Shown in pieces: positions 45,378 through 52,364 of a stretch of 64,000 bases of DNA (position 1 is its first letter; every line of letters starts with the position of its first letter). The position numbers and the translations under genes were made by a program. Under the pieces are notes generated by a model. That model made no database searches. It worked only from the letters and a program-made list of their open reading frames with translations, and was not told where the DNA came from. The DNA is from Ypsolopha sequella (taxonomy: Eukaryota > Arthropoda > Insecta > Lepidoptera > Ypsolophidae). The stretch spans positions 4,873,977 through 4,937,976 of the forward strand of contig OW203989.1 of the NCBI GenBank assembly GCA_934047225.1, written 5' to 3'.

Positions 45378-46367
45378 ATGGTTAATGATAAATGTATTAA
45401 ACAAAAAATTATTAATTCTGCGGAAGCTATTAAGAAAAAAATAAGAAACATGAAGTATGATAAACAGGATAGTGAAATAGCACTTGAAACTGTTTTAAAG
45501 CCTATAACAGACCCTTTAAATAAATTGGTTGGTAATAAACATAACATAACTGAAAATACTGTTGACTCAACAGAAAAAAAGTTTAAAATTGAAGATGAAA
45601 ACAATATTCAAAATAATAATACACCAAGTAGTATGATACGAAAAAGAAAACTTTCAGACACCGATGATACTATGAAGCAAAATAACAATGTTTCCGTTGT
45701 CAGTGATTCAGATGAAAGCAACTTTGATACAGACTATGATGATGATAATGATGAAGAAAATAATATAACAGATTTACATTCAAAAAAATGCGATTCAATT
45801 TCAAATCATGAAAAAGAATTTGGTTCTTCATGGTGTTTAGCGTCTGATGTATTTGAAAATGTACCTTTTGGAGTAAGAGTTGATCGAGGGAGACCAATGA
45901 TAGGCTCTGCACCTATATCAGTAACGGGTGATAAAATATCTGTTGCAGACCAAAATTATATTAAAACCCCTGGATTGGTAGAGTTGATGTACAAAAAAAA
46001 TCCTGATTTAAGTATTATAACGGAGGATGATAAACAAAATTATAAATCTATATTACTTAACACAAACGCTCATCGTCGAAAATACGATCCTGATCAACCT
46101 ATCAAAAGCAACAGAGGCATCAAATATACCCAAATTATTAAACCACTGTTTAATGAAGCATGTTCAGAAAAAATATCAATAGGAAAAGGATTGCCTAAAT
46201 TGAAGAAAGTTATCAATAATTGTAATTATGTATATTGGGATGATCCGAATGAATTGATAGATCGACTTAAGTTACTTATCGCATCTCGCGATGCTGGTAA
46301 CACAGGGTTGGAAAATGAAATAATTTCTATTATAGAAGAGTTGCGAGAAAGTGGGATCATAAACTAA
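45378..46367 (+). CDS. Conserved Maverick protein of unknown function (YWDDPNEL family)
   Basis: A 329-residue protein with three parts. A basic, probably helical N-terminus (residues 6-52) includes KPITDPLNKL. A low-complexity middle has a basic RKRKLSD patch (about 88-94) and an acidic run (about 109-128, rich in D, E and S). The conserved C-terminal domain (about 150-329) contains FGVRVDRGRPMIG and ends with YWDDPNELIDRL (285-296) and IISIIEELRESG. The last two motifs recur in many insect and cnidarian proteins encoded by Mavericks. I believe the family is catalogued as DUF8207 but cannot check. The nuclear-localisation-like patch and acidic run suggest a nuclear or DNA-packaging role, which is inference. 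It lies between the ATPase and the fibre-like gene, and the frame is intact. Confidence 0.8.
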   Translation: MVNDKCIKQKIINSAEAIKKKIRNMKYDKQDSEIALETVLKPITDPLNKLVGNKHNITENTVDSTEKKFKIEDENNIQNNNTPSSMIRKRKLSDTDDTMKQNNNVSVVSDSDESNFDTDYDDDNDEENNITDLHSKKCDSISNHEKEFGSSWCLASDVFENVPFGVRVDRGRPMIGSAPISVTGDKISVADQNYIKTPGLVELMYKKNPDLSIITEDDKQNYKSILLNTNAHRRKYDPDQPIKSNRGIKYTQIIKPLFNEACSEKISIGKGLPKLKKVINNCNYVYWDDPNELIDRLKLLIASRDAGNTGLENEIISIIEELRESGIIN

Positions 46368-46435
46368 ATATATACGTAATCTTGATTTATTTATTTCATT
46401 ACTTTCACATTCATAGAGTTATTATCATCATCAAG

Positions 46436-46789
46436 ATGAATATCGATAAATTTGGACATCATGTACACAAACGACTGCGGTTCACAGATTGTTCAAATAT
46501 TTACGATAGAGTTTTATTCAGAAATATTCATGGTGACTATGATCTAAAATCTCATACGTTGAGAGGTTTAAAATTACCTCAGACATTTGATGAAGCTGTC
46601 AGTAAGGAATATGTTGATAAAAATAATAAATTGTATTGCAAGAAAAATGATGTAATGGTTGAACTGCAGAGTATAAAAAATCAAATACAACTTTTTCAAA
46701 AACAGTTAGATGATAAGTGCACAAGAGTGGAAGTGAGTAATATTCTCAAAGATCATTTGATATCTATCAGGGACATTAAACATGAGTAA
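46436..46789 (+). CDS. Small fibre-like protein with an AVSKEYVD motif
   Basis: This 117-residue protein starts at the ATG at 46436; the frame extends back to 46382 only by a TTG codon. Residues about 42-61 contain LRGLKLPQTFDEAVSKEYVD. That resembles the LxxPxxxxDAVTKKYVD motif of trimeric phage tail-fibre and viral spike proteins, where it joins a head-binding part to a shaft. Residues 70-95 are heptad-like and could form a short coiled coil. Its last codons overlap the integrase start by 8 bases (ATGAGTAA). A vertex spike or fibre role is my inference; the only support is the short motif and the coiled coil. No frame disruption. Confidence 0.55.
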   Translation: MNIDKFGHHVHKRLRFTDCSNIYDRVLFRNIHGDYDLKSHTLRGLKLPQTFDEAVSKEYVDKNNKLYCKKNDVMVELQSIKNQIQLFQKQLDDKCTRVEVSNILKDHLISIRDIKHE

Positions 46790-47714
46790 ACACAGCGTTG
46801 TTGAAGAAATTCACAAAGCAGCAAGACGCAATTTTAAACGACGATCTGTTATACTTAAAGGAATTGATGACTTGTGGCAAGCAGATCTTATTGATATTAA
46901 GAATTATCGAAAAGAAAACAAGTTATTCAAGTATATTTTGGTTGTAATAGATGCGTTTTCAAAATATGCTTGGGTTATTCCTTTAAAAACTAAAACAAAA
47001 AATGAAGTGTCATTAGCATTTAACAAAATTTTGAAAAATGGTCGCAAACCCAATAATCTTCAAACCGATATGGGTTCAGAATTCTACAACGATGAGTTTA
47101 AAAGAATAATGAGTGTGAATAACATTAACCATTATTCTACATATTCAACTAAAAAAGCATCTGTAGTTGAAAGACTGATTAGAACTTTAAAATGTAAACT
47201 ATTTAAATATTTTAGTCTTGTTGGAAATTACAAATGGTTTGGAAAACCTTTAGATGATATTATAGAAAATTACAATAATACAAAGCATCGTACCATAAAA
47301 TTTAAACCATCTGAAGTTAAAAGATCAAATCAGTCAGTAGTTGCAAGCAATATAAAAAAAACACAAAATTCATGTGACAAAAACAATAATAAATTTATTG
47401 TGGGTGATAAAGTTCGTATTAGCAAATACAAAGGAAGTTTTCAAAAAGGCTATACTCCCAACTGGTCGACAGAATTATTTACAGTTAAACAAGTAAATAA
47501 CACATCTCCACCTACTTATCATATTGAGGATCAACACCGCGTAATGATAAAAGGCTCTTTTTATGAACAGGAACTACAAAAGACATTTTACCCTGATATT
47601 TATTTAATTGAAAAGATACTAAAAAAACGTGGAAATAAGTACTTTGTGAAGTGGCTTGGTCTAAGTAACGATGAGAATAGTTGGATTGACAAAAATGTTA
47701 TTGTGAAAAATTAA
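46782..47714 (+). CDS. INT: Retroviral-type DDE integrase with C-terminal chromodomain
   Basis: A 310-residue integrase that would join the element's ends to host DNA and create the 6-bp duplication. The catalytic triad is visible: D35 in WQADL, D96 in QTDMGSEF and E130 in VVERLIRTLK (D-x33-E, usual for Maverick integrases). The protein starts with a short HKAARRNFKRRSVIL-type leader, without the HHCC zinc finger of retroviral enzymes. This matches a common Maverick subgroup. An SH3-like DNA-binding segment follows (about 205-265). Residues about 273-307 (YLIEKILKKRGNKYFVKWLG then SWI) form a chromodomain, which in related transposases guides insertion to histone-marked chromatin. The start codon overlaps the preceding stop. 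All catalytic residues are intact. Confidence 0.95.
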   Translation: MSKHSVVEEIHKAARRNFKRRSVILKGIDDLWQADLIDIKNYRKENKLFKYILVVIDAFSKYAWVIPLKTKTKNEVSLAFNKILKNGRKPNNLQTDMGSEFYNDEFKRIMSVNNINHYSTYSTKKASVVERLIRTLKCKLFKYFSLVGNYKWFGKPLDDIIENYNNTKHRTIKFKPSEVKRSNQSVVASNIKKTQNSCDKNNNKFIVGDKVRISKYKGSFQKGYTPNWSTELFTVKQVNNTSPPTYHIEDQHRVMIKGSFYEQELQKTFYPDIYLIEKILKKRGNKYFVKWLGLSNDENSWIDKNVIVKN

Positions 47715-47786
47715 ACAATCTGAATCATATTTTTATATGTATATTATGAGACATATTTTGATTAAGTTTCCATTACATTATTAGTT

Positions 47787-48515
47787 ATGAAAGGAAGAGG
47801 ACTTATTAATAATATAATAAATAGTTTACCGATTGAGTTGCATTTGCCTGGATATAATTATTGCGGGCCAGGAACCCGATTACAGGAACGATTACAAAGA
47901 GGTGATAGAGGTATTAATCAATTAGATAACGCATGTATGTATCACGACATAGCGTACTCTAAAAACACGAATTTAAAAGATAGACATATAGCAGATAAAG
48001 AATTAATGAACATGGCAAAAAAAAGAATGAAATCAAAAGATGCTAGTAAAGGTGAAAAGATTGCATCATGGTTGGTAAATAAGGTCATGAAAGTAAAGTT
48101 AAAATCAGGTGCTGGTATTAAAACATTCAAGACAGCAGTTTCCAAACTGAAGTCTCAACTCAAGAAATTGAAACCAAGAAACAATAAGGACTCTATAAAG
48201 TATGCGTACTTAGTGGCAAAAAAAATATTTAATAATAATGGTAAAATTCATCTTCCTAGAATTATTCCTATTCCAAAAACTGGGGGAATACTTCCATTAA
48301 TTCCTATATTTGCTGGATTGTCAACGCTAGGGTCTCTGGCTGGTGGTGTTGCTGGAATAGCTAAAGCTGTAAACGACTATAAGATCGCACAAAAAAATCT
48401 GCAAGAATCTCATCGACACAATAAAGTGATGGAATCAGTTACAATCGGTAAAGGATTATACATCAAACCATACAAAAAAGGAAACGGCTTATGTTTACGT
48501 TTAACAAAAAACTAA
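47787..48515 (+). CDS. Parvovirus-type phospholipase A2 with C-terminal pVI-like membrane segment
   Basis: The 242-residue protein carries a secreted-type phospholipase A2 module. The calcium loop is YCGPGT (residues 25-30) and the catalytic His-Asp is in DNACMYHDIAYS (H53, D54). Parvoviral VP1 uses the same compact module to breach endosomal membranes; many Mavericks have it as a separate gene. A basic stretch (about 76-131) follows. Next comes a proline- and glycine-bounded hydrophobic segment (about 169-195, LPLIPIFAGLSTLGSLAG). The tail has two GKGLYIKPYKKGNGL-like motifs resembling minor capsid proteins of the adenovirus pVI type, which are also membrane active. Its end overlaps the protease start by 25 bases in another frame. 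Intact; a role in entry is inferred from family knowledge only. Confidence 0.9.
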   Translation: MKGRGLINNIINSLPIELHLPGYNYCGPGTRLQERLQRGDRGINQLDNACMYHDIAYSKNTNLKDRHIADKELMNMAKKRMKSKDASKGEKIASWLVNKVMKVKLKSGAGIKTFKTAVSKLKSQLKKLKPRNNKDSIKYAYLVAKKIFNNNGKIHLPRIIPIPKTGGILPLIPIFAGLSTLGSLAGGVAGIAKAVNDYKIAQKNLQESHRHNKVMESVTIGKGLYIKPYKKGNGLCLRLTKN

Positions 48516-48889
48516 TAACGCGGCTACCCAAAAGAGCACTCACTAATATAGATATTCTAAAGTATAGTCGAGATATTCCATATTTCCGAGGGGTATTCAT
48601 GAGAGATAGATTACCCAGCAAACCAATGCAAATTGAATGCGCAATTATAAATTTGGATAGTAGTGAAAACTCTGGAACACATTGGGTAGCCTACGCAAAA
48701 ATAAACGACTATTGTGAATATTTTAATAGTTTTGGGGACTTAAAACCACCTTTAGAACTAATAACTTACTTTAAAAAAAATACAGATCTTTACTATAACT
48801 ACAACAACTACCAAAAGTTCAATTCATTTAACTGCGGTCATTTGAGCATTAAATTTCTTGAAAATTTTTGGTCTAAACATTTAGTTTAA
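48491..48889 (+). CDS. PRO: Adenovirus-type cysteine protease (adenain-like, C5)
   Basis: A 132-residue maturation protease expected to cleave capsid precursors. The nucleophile lies in NSFNCGHLSIKF (C115), the histidine in GTHWVAYAK (H64), and the oxyanion glutamine is likely Q108. Where most Maverick proteases have D in a YFDSFG motif, this one has N79 (YFNSFG); D83 lies four residues further on. Papain uses Asn at the equivalent position, so activity is not excluded. The size is short but typical of the family. It starts 25 bases before the end of the phospholipase gene, in another frame, implying closely linked expression. Frame intact. Confidence 0.88.
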   Translation: MFTFNKKLITRLPKRALTNIDILKYSRDIPYFRGVFMRDRLPSKPMQIECAIINLDSSENSGTHWVAYAKINDYCEYFNSFGDLKPPLELITYFKKNTDLYYNYNNYQKFNSFNCGHLSIKFLENFWSKHLV

Positions 48890-48919
48890 AATCATAACAA
48901 AAAGGTAATATTTTTTGCA

Positions 48920-49591
48920 ATGTCATTTACACTATCAGTAACTGGGAGTGAAAGTTCTTTGACAACAAATTACTCTCCAGCACTACAACTAAATGGTGAA
49001 TACGAATGCGGACTCATCTATTTTTCTACATTTAATTCGATTCCTAATATCGATAATAGAAACAATAAATTTTACTATGGCGATCATAAAGTAATAGAAA
49101 TACCAGAAGGCTCATATGAGCTTGAAGACATAAAAGACTTTTTAAAAGAAAACGTTAAGGACTGCACATTTAATTTGATATGTAATAACAACACTCTAAG
49201 TACTCAAATATACTGCTCCAACGATATACACTTTGAAAAAAAAAATTCCGTTGGTACTATATTAGGCTTTGAAAATATGATATTAAAAAGTAATATATTA
49301 CACATGTCCAGCTTACCAATATGCATTTTACCAACAACTATCATTCGAATCGAATGTGATATTGTGAGCGGATCTTACATAAATGGAAGACCAAGTCATA
49401 TTATTTACGAGTTTGCACCCAATGTACCACCAGGTTACCGAATAATAGAAATTCCAAAAAATTTAATATATTTTCCTGCGAACCAGAACAGTGTCAGTGA
49501 AATTAATATAAGAATATTAGATGTTAATAACAACTTAATTAATTTAAGACACGAAGAAGTACAGCTTTATTTGCATTTAAAACGAAAATGA
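48920..49591 (+). CDS. Minor capsid (penton) protein, PX
   Basis: A 223-residue protein whose family forms pentons at capsid vertices with a single jelly-roll fold. Recognisable family blocks are MSFTLSVTGSESSLTTNYSP at the start, IEIPEGSYELEDI (59-71), the VGTILGF turn (111-117), IRIECDIVSGSYINGRPSH (142-160) and the C-terminal LHLKRK. Thirty bases separate it from the protease and 136 from the major capsid gene, the usual Maverick order. No lesions. Identification rests on motif pattern and synteny. Confidence 0.88.
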   Translation: MSFTLSVTGSESSLTTNYSPALQLNGEYECGLIYFSTFNSIPNIDNRNNKFYYGDHKVIEIPEGSYELEDIKDFLKENVKDCTFNLICNNNTLSTQIYCSNDIHFEKKNSVGTILGFENMILKSNILHMSSLPICILPTTIIRIECDIVSGSYINGRPSHIIYEFAPNVPPGYRIIEIPKNLIYFPANQNSVSEINIRILDVNNNLINLRHEEVQLYLHLKRK

Positions 49592-49727
49592 TTGATTTTA
49601 GTATAAAACTAGAGCCAAACAAAAAAAATATTAGTATAAGCAACACGGGAGTGCAGAGATCACATATAAAGAAAAAAAAAATTACTAAAGAAAACAAACA
49701 ATTTCTTAAAATCCTCAAACTACTAAA
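49592..49727. other. Intergenic gap before the major capsid gene
   Basis: 136 AT-rich bases with an ACATATAAAG sequence at about 49661-49670 that might be a weak TATA box for the capsid gene. Confidence 0.25.
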
Positions 49728-50942
49728 ATGAGTATTTTAAATATATCGGACTCATTCCTTCAAGACAATAGCATTGAAAGTTATCAGGTGCATTCATATA
49801 AACCTTATGTAAACAGTTTCGATAAAAATGATGAGATTCGAATTACCATCAATCAGCAGGACTTATATGTTTTACCTTCTGCAAGCACTTTGTACATTGA
49901 AGGTGTTATAACAGTACATAAAACTGCAGAAGCAAAAGAAAAAGTTAATAGCGTGGAATTTATAAATAATTCTATACTTTATCTCTTTCAAGATATCCGG
50001 TATGAACTCAACGGTGTAGAAATTGATAGAATTAAAAATGCAGGCATTACAACAACCATAAAGTCTTTACTATCTTTGAACGAAAATGAATCAAAAATGT
50101 CAAGGGTTTGGGGGTGGGATATTAATGGTGTAAAAAATACCATAGGGGGTCACTTTTCCGTGAGCATACCACTTAACAAAATTCTTGGATTTGCTGAAGA
50201 TTATAAAAAAATAATAATGAATTGTAAACATGAGTTGATACTTCTACGCAGTAATACAAATTTAAATGCAGTAAAATTAAATACTAATGAAGTTCTTAAT
50301 GATATAAATATAAGTAATATCTCATGGAGGGTACCTCATATTAAAGTCTCTGACCGTGAAAGAATAAATTTGCTGAGATATTTGGAAAGAGATAGACCTA
50401 TCAATATTGTATTCAGGAACTGGGATCTTTATGAATACCCTCTTTTACCTAAAACAACAAAACATACTTGGTCTATAAAAACATCATCTCAGGTAGAAAA
50501 ACCTCGATTTGTGATTATTGGCTTACAAACGAATCGAAAAAACGTTGGTACAAAGAATATGTCTCAATTCGATCATTGTCATTTAAGAGATGTTAAAGTA
50601 TTTTTGAATTCTTCGTATTATCCCTATGAAAATCTTAATATTAAGTTTGGAGAAGATAGATATGCTTTATTATTCGAACAATATGCAAGATTCCAGCATT
50701 CTTATTATGGTCACCGTTGTGAACCCTTGTTGAGTTTCAATGATTTTAAACAAAAAGCACCGTTGTTTGTAATTGACTGCTGCAGACAAAATGAAAATTT
50801 AAAATCAGGACCCATTGATGTAAAAATTGAATTACAAAGTGATCAAGACATACCAGACCAAACGTGCGCTTATTGTCTCATATTAAATGATTGTATCGTT
50901 GAATATAAACCACTATCAAGTATTGTAAGAAAAACATCATGA
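49728..50942 (+). CDS. Major capsid protein, double jelly-roll, PY
   Basis: A 404-residue protein with the signature blocks of Polinton major capsid proteins. These include YELNGVEIDRIKNAG at about residues 92-106, the MSRVWGWD block near 123-131, KPRFVIIGLQTNRK, the VFLNSSYYPYENLN block, FEQYARFQHSYYG, IDCCRQNENLK, and the C-terminal EYKPLSSIVRK. The fold forms trimeric capsomers with pseudo-hexagonal symmetry. The length is close to other arthropod Mavericks, and start and end motifs are both present. The stop codon overlaps the next gene's start by ATGA. No frameshift or stop interrupts the frame, so a capsid could in principle be made. Confidence 0.93.
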   Translation: MSILNISDSFLQDNSIESYQVHSYKPYVNSFDKNDEIRITINQQDLYVLPSASTLYIEGVITVHKTAEAKEKVNSVEFINNSILYLFQDIRYELNGVEIDRIKNAGITTTIKSLLSLNENESKMSRVWGWDINGVKNTIGGHFSVSIPLNKILGFAEDYKKIIMNCKHELILLRSNTNLNAVKLNTNEVLNDINISNISWRVPHIKVSDRERINLLRYLERDRPINIVFRNWDLYEYPLLPKTTKHTWSIKTSSQVEKPRFVIIGLQTNRKNVGTKNMSQFDHCHLRDVKVFLNSSYYPYENLNIKFGEDRYALLFEQYARFQHSYYGHRCEPLLSFNDFKQKAPLFVIDCCRQNENLKSGPIDVKIELQSDQDIPDQTCAYCLILNDCIVEYKPLSSIVRKTS

Positions 50943-51427
50943 ATGATGAATTTATTTTTTGCGACATGCAGGGTTTTAAGGATAATAAAAATCATATCAT
51001 TATAAAAGAGTTTTCACTCGCAACTACGATGTTTACGCAAACTTTCCATATAAAACCTCCATATCCATTTTATTCATTGACCAAAGATGAAAAAAGACGA
51101 GTCAAATGGGTTGAAAATAACATAGGTATTTACTGGTCTGATGGATTTATTGACTATAGAGAATTTCTTAGATTGATTAATAGATATTTAAATAATAAGA
51201 AAATTATTGTAAAGGGTGCTGAAAAGGTTAAATGGGTTTATGAACTATGTAAAAACTGTATGGTAACAGACATTGGAGATGATACATGTCCAAACTTGCG
51301 AAACTTGCGAGACAAATATTGTGAAAATAATTTAATTTGTTTCAGCAATCATCTAAACATTTGTGCTCTCAAAAATGTACTTAGTATTAAAAGATGGTAT
51401 TATGATGTTAACTTACAAAGGTTATAA
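50939..51427 (+). CDS. Conserved Maverick-associated protein, possible nuclease fold
   Basis: A 162-residue protein starting within the capsid stop codon (ATGA overlap). It begins FIFCDMQGFKDN with D9 placed like the first acidic residue of RNase H-like or DEDD exonuclease folds. It continues with IKPPYPFYSL, WVENNIGIYWSDGF and KGAEKVKWVYEL, and has further acids at D111, D114 and D115. Cysteines and a histidine near the end (C117, C128, C134, H138, C142) could bind zinc. I recall similar arthropod proteins near Mavericks, without an assigned function. The exonuclease idea is speculative. It is the last rightward gene and is followed 26 bases later by AATAAA. Confidence 0.55.
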   Translation: MNDEFIFCDMQGFKDNKNHIIIKEFSLATTMFTQTFHIKPPYPFYSLTKDEKRRVKWVENNIGIYWSDGFIDYREFLRLINRYLNNKKIIVKGAEKVKWVYELCKNCMVTDIGDDTCPNLRNLRDKYCENNLICFSNHLNICALKNVLSIKRWYYDVNLQRL

Positions 51428-51452
51428 TTTTAAGAAATGTATTTAGATGTTA

Positions 51453-51458
51453 AATAAA
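51453..51458 (+). terminator. Poly(A) signal of the rightward block
   Basis: AATAAA lies 26 bases after the last rightward stop codon. Confidence 0.6.
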
Positions 51459-51485
51459 ACAAAGTTTTTTTATATCGGTGTTTCA

Positions 51486-51491
51486 TTTATT
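51486..51491 (-). terminator. Poly(A) signal of the leftward small gene
   Basis: TTTATT on the plus strand is AATAAA on the minus strand, 37 bases beyond the stop of the leftward gene at 51529. It faces the signal at 51453-51458, so the two transcripts probably overlap at their 3' ends. Confidence 0.55.
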
Positions 51492-51528
51492 ACTTTTGTT
51501 ATTTACACAATTAGGTTACAAACATAAT

Positions 51529-51885
51529 TCAATAATCACAAGTATTACACAATCTCTTTGAAATTTTGTTAATTAAATTTTCTGTTGTGTCGAGTATGTC
51601 ATCTACTGGCTCAGTCACAATATGTTGAGCGCTTACTAAAACACTGTCACTTTCTTGCGATATATCGATTACTTCGATTTTTATCAATCGTCTGCCGACA
51701 CGTGGTGCTTTGCTAATCACGAAACACGATGATTGTTCTGTTGCCGGTCGTTTTTTAACTGCTCTAACTTTTTTTTTATTTGATGGTAGAGTATTCGGTG
51801 TGATAACTTCTTCTATTTCACTATCAAAACCATATAGCATATCTTGTGCATCTCGCGCGTAGAATGCTTCCGCAGCTTTGTCCAT
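51529..51885 (-). CDS. Small basic protein of unknown function
   Basis: A 118-residue leftward frame beginning MDKAAEAFYARDAQDMLYGF. A lysine/arginine-rich stretch (about residues 37-47, KKKVRAVKKRP) may be a nuclear localisation signal or DNA-binding patch. It is followed by a segment rich in V, I and S and a C-terminal DTTENLINKISKRL helix ending with two cysteines. I do not recognise a family. Its own poly(A) signal and position between the two gene blocks support it as a real gene. A core or DNA-condensing protein is possible but speculative. Confidence 0.55.
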   Translation of the reverse strand: MDKAAEAFYARDAQDMLYGFDSEIEEVITPNTLPSNKKKVRAVKKRPATEQSSCFVISKAPRVGRRLIKIEVIDISQESDSVLVSAQHIVTEPVDDILDTTENLINKISKRLCNTCDY

Positions 51886-52364
51886 TATCTGACAAGATAA
51901 AATATTACAGATCCAATCTAGTCAAAGAAATAATCGAAACTGATGCAAAATTTACTCACCAATTTATTGTTTTGTATTTTCGTTACACTGAATAAACCTG
52001 TACGACTGTTACCTATGCAATGCAATGATTGAATATAAATACTTAAAATCATAATAACATTTGAATGTTATTTTGCAATATTACACAGGTCAAACTATCC
52101 ACGTGTTGCTTACTCATCAGATTTGTAGCTATACGTTTCGGTCATGATCACAAAATACTTATTTTATATAAATCAGGTTAGAATTAGGATAAAATTCAAA
52201 CTACTAGATATTTTTCAAAATAATAAATTTATTTCCAAATTAAAATTTTATAAAGTTTAAATATAACTTAAAACAATAGACTTAAAAATATTTAGACCTA
52301 TAAAAGAGTATAAAATCAGTATTTAACTAATTAATACACACAATTACATAAAAACAGTAATATT
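51886..52364. other. Intergenic spacer between small gene and polymerase gene
   Basis: 479 AT-rich bases. A TTTATT (AATAAA on the minus strand) at 52228-52233 may end the polymerase transcript, about 135 bases past its stop. No frame of note. Confidence 0.4.

Noticed and set aside
45108..45912. Minus-strand frames of 70-98 codons over the ATPase and acidic-protein genes
   Set aside because: They lie antisense to conserved genes and have no motif.
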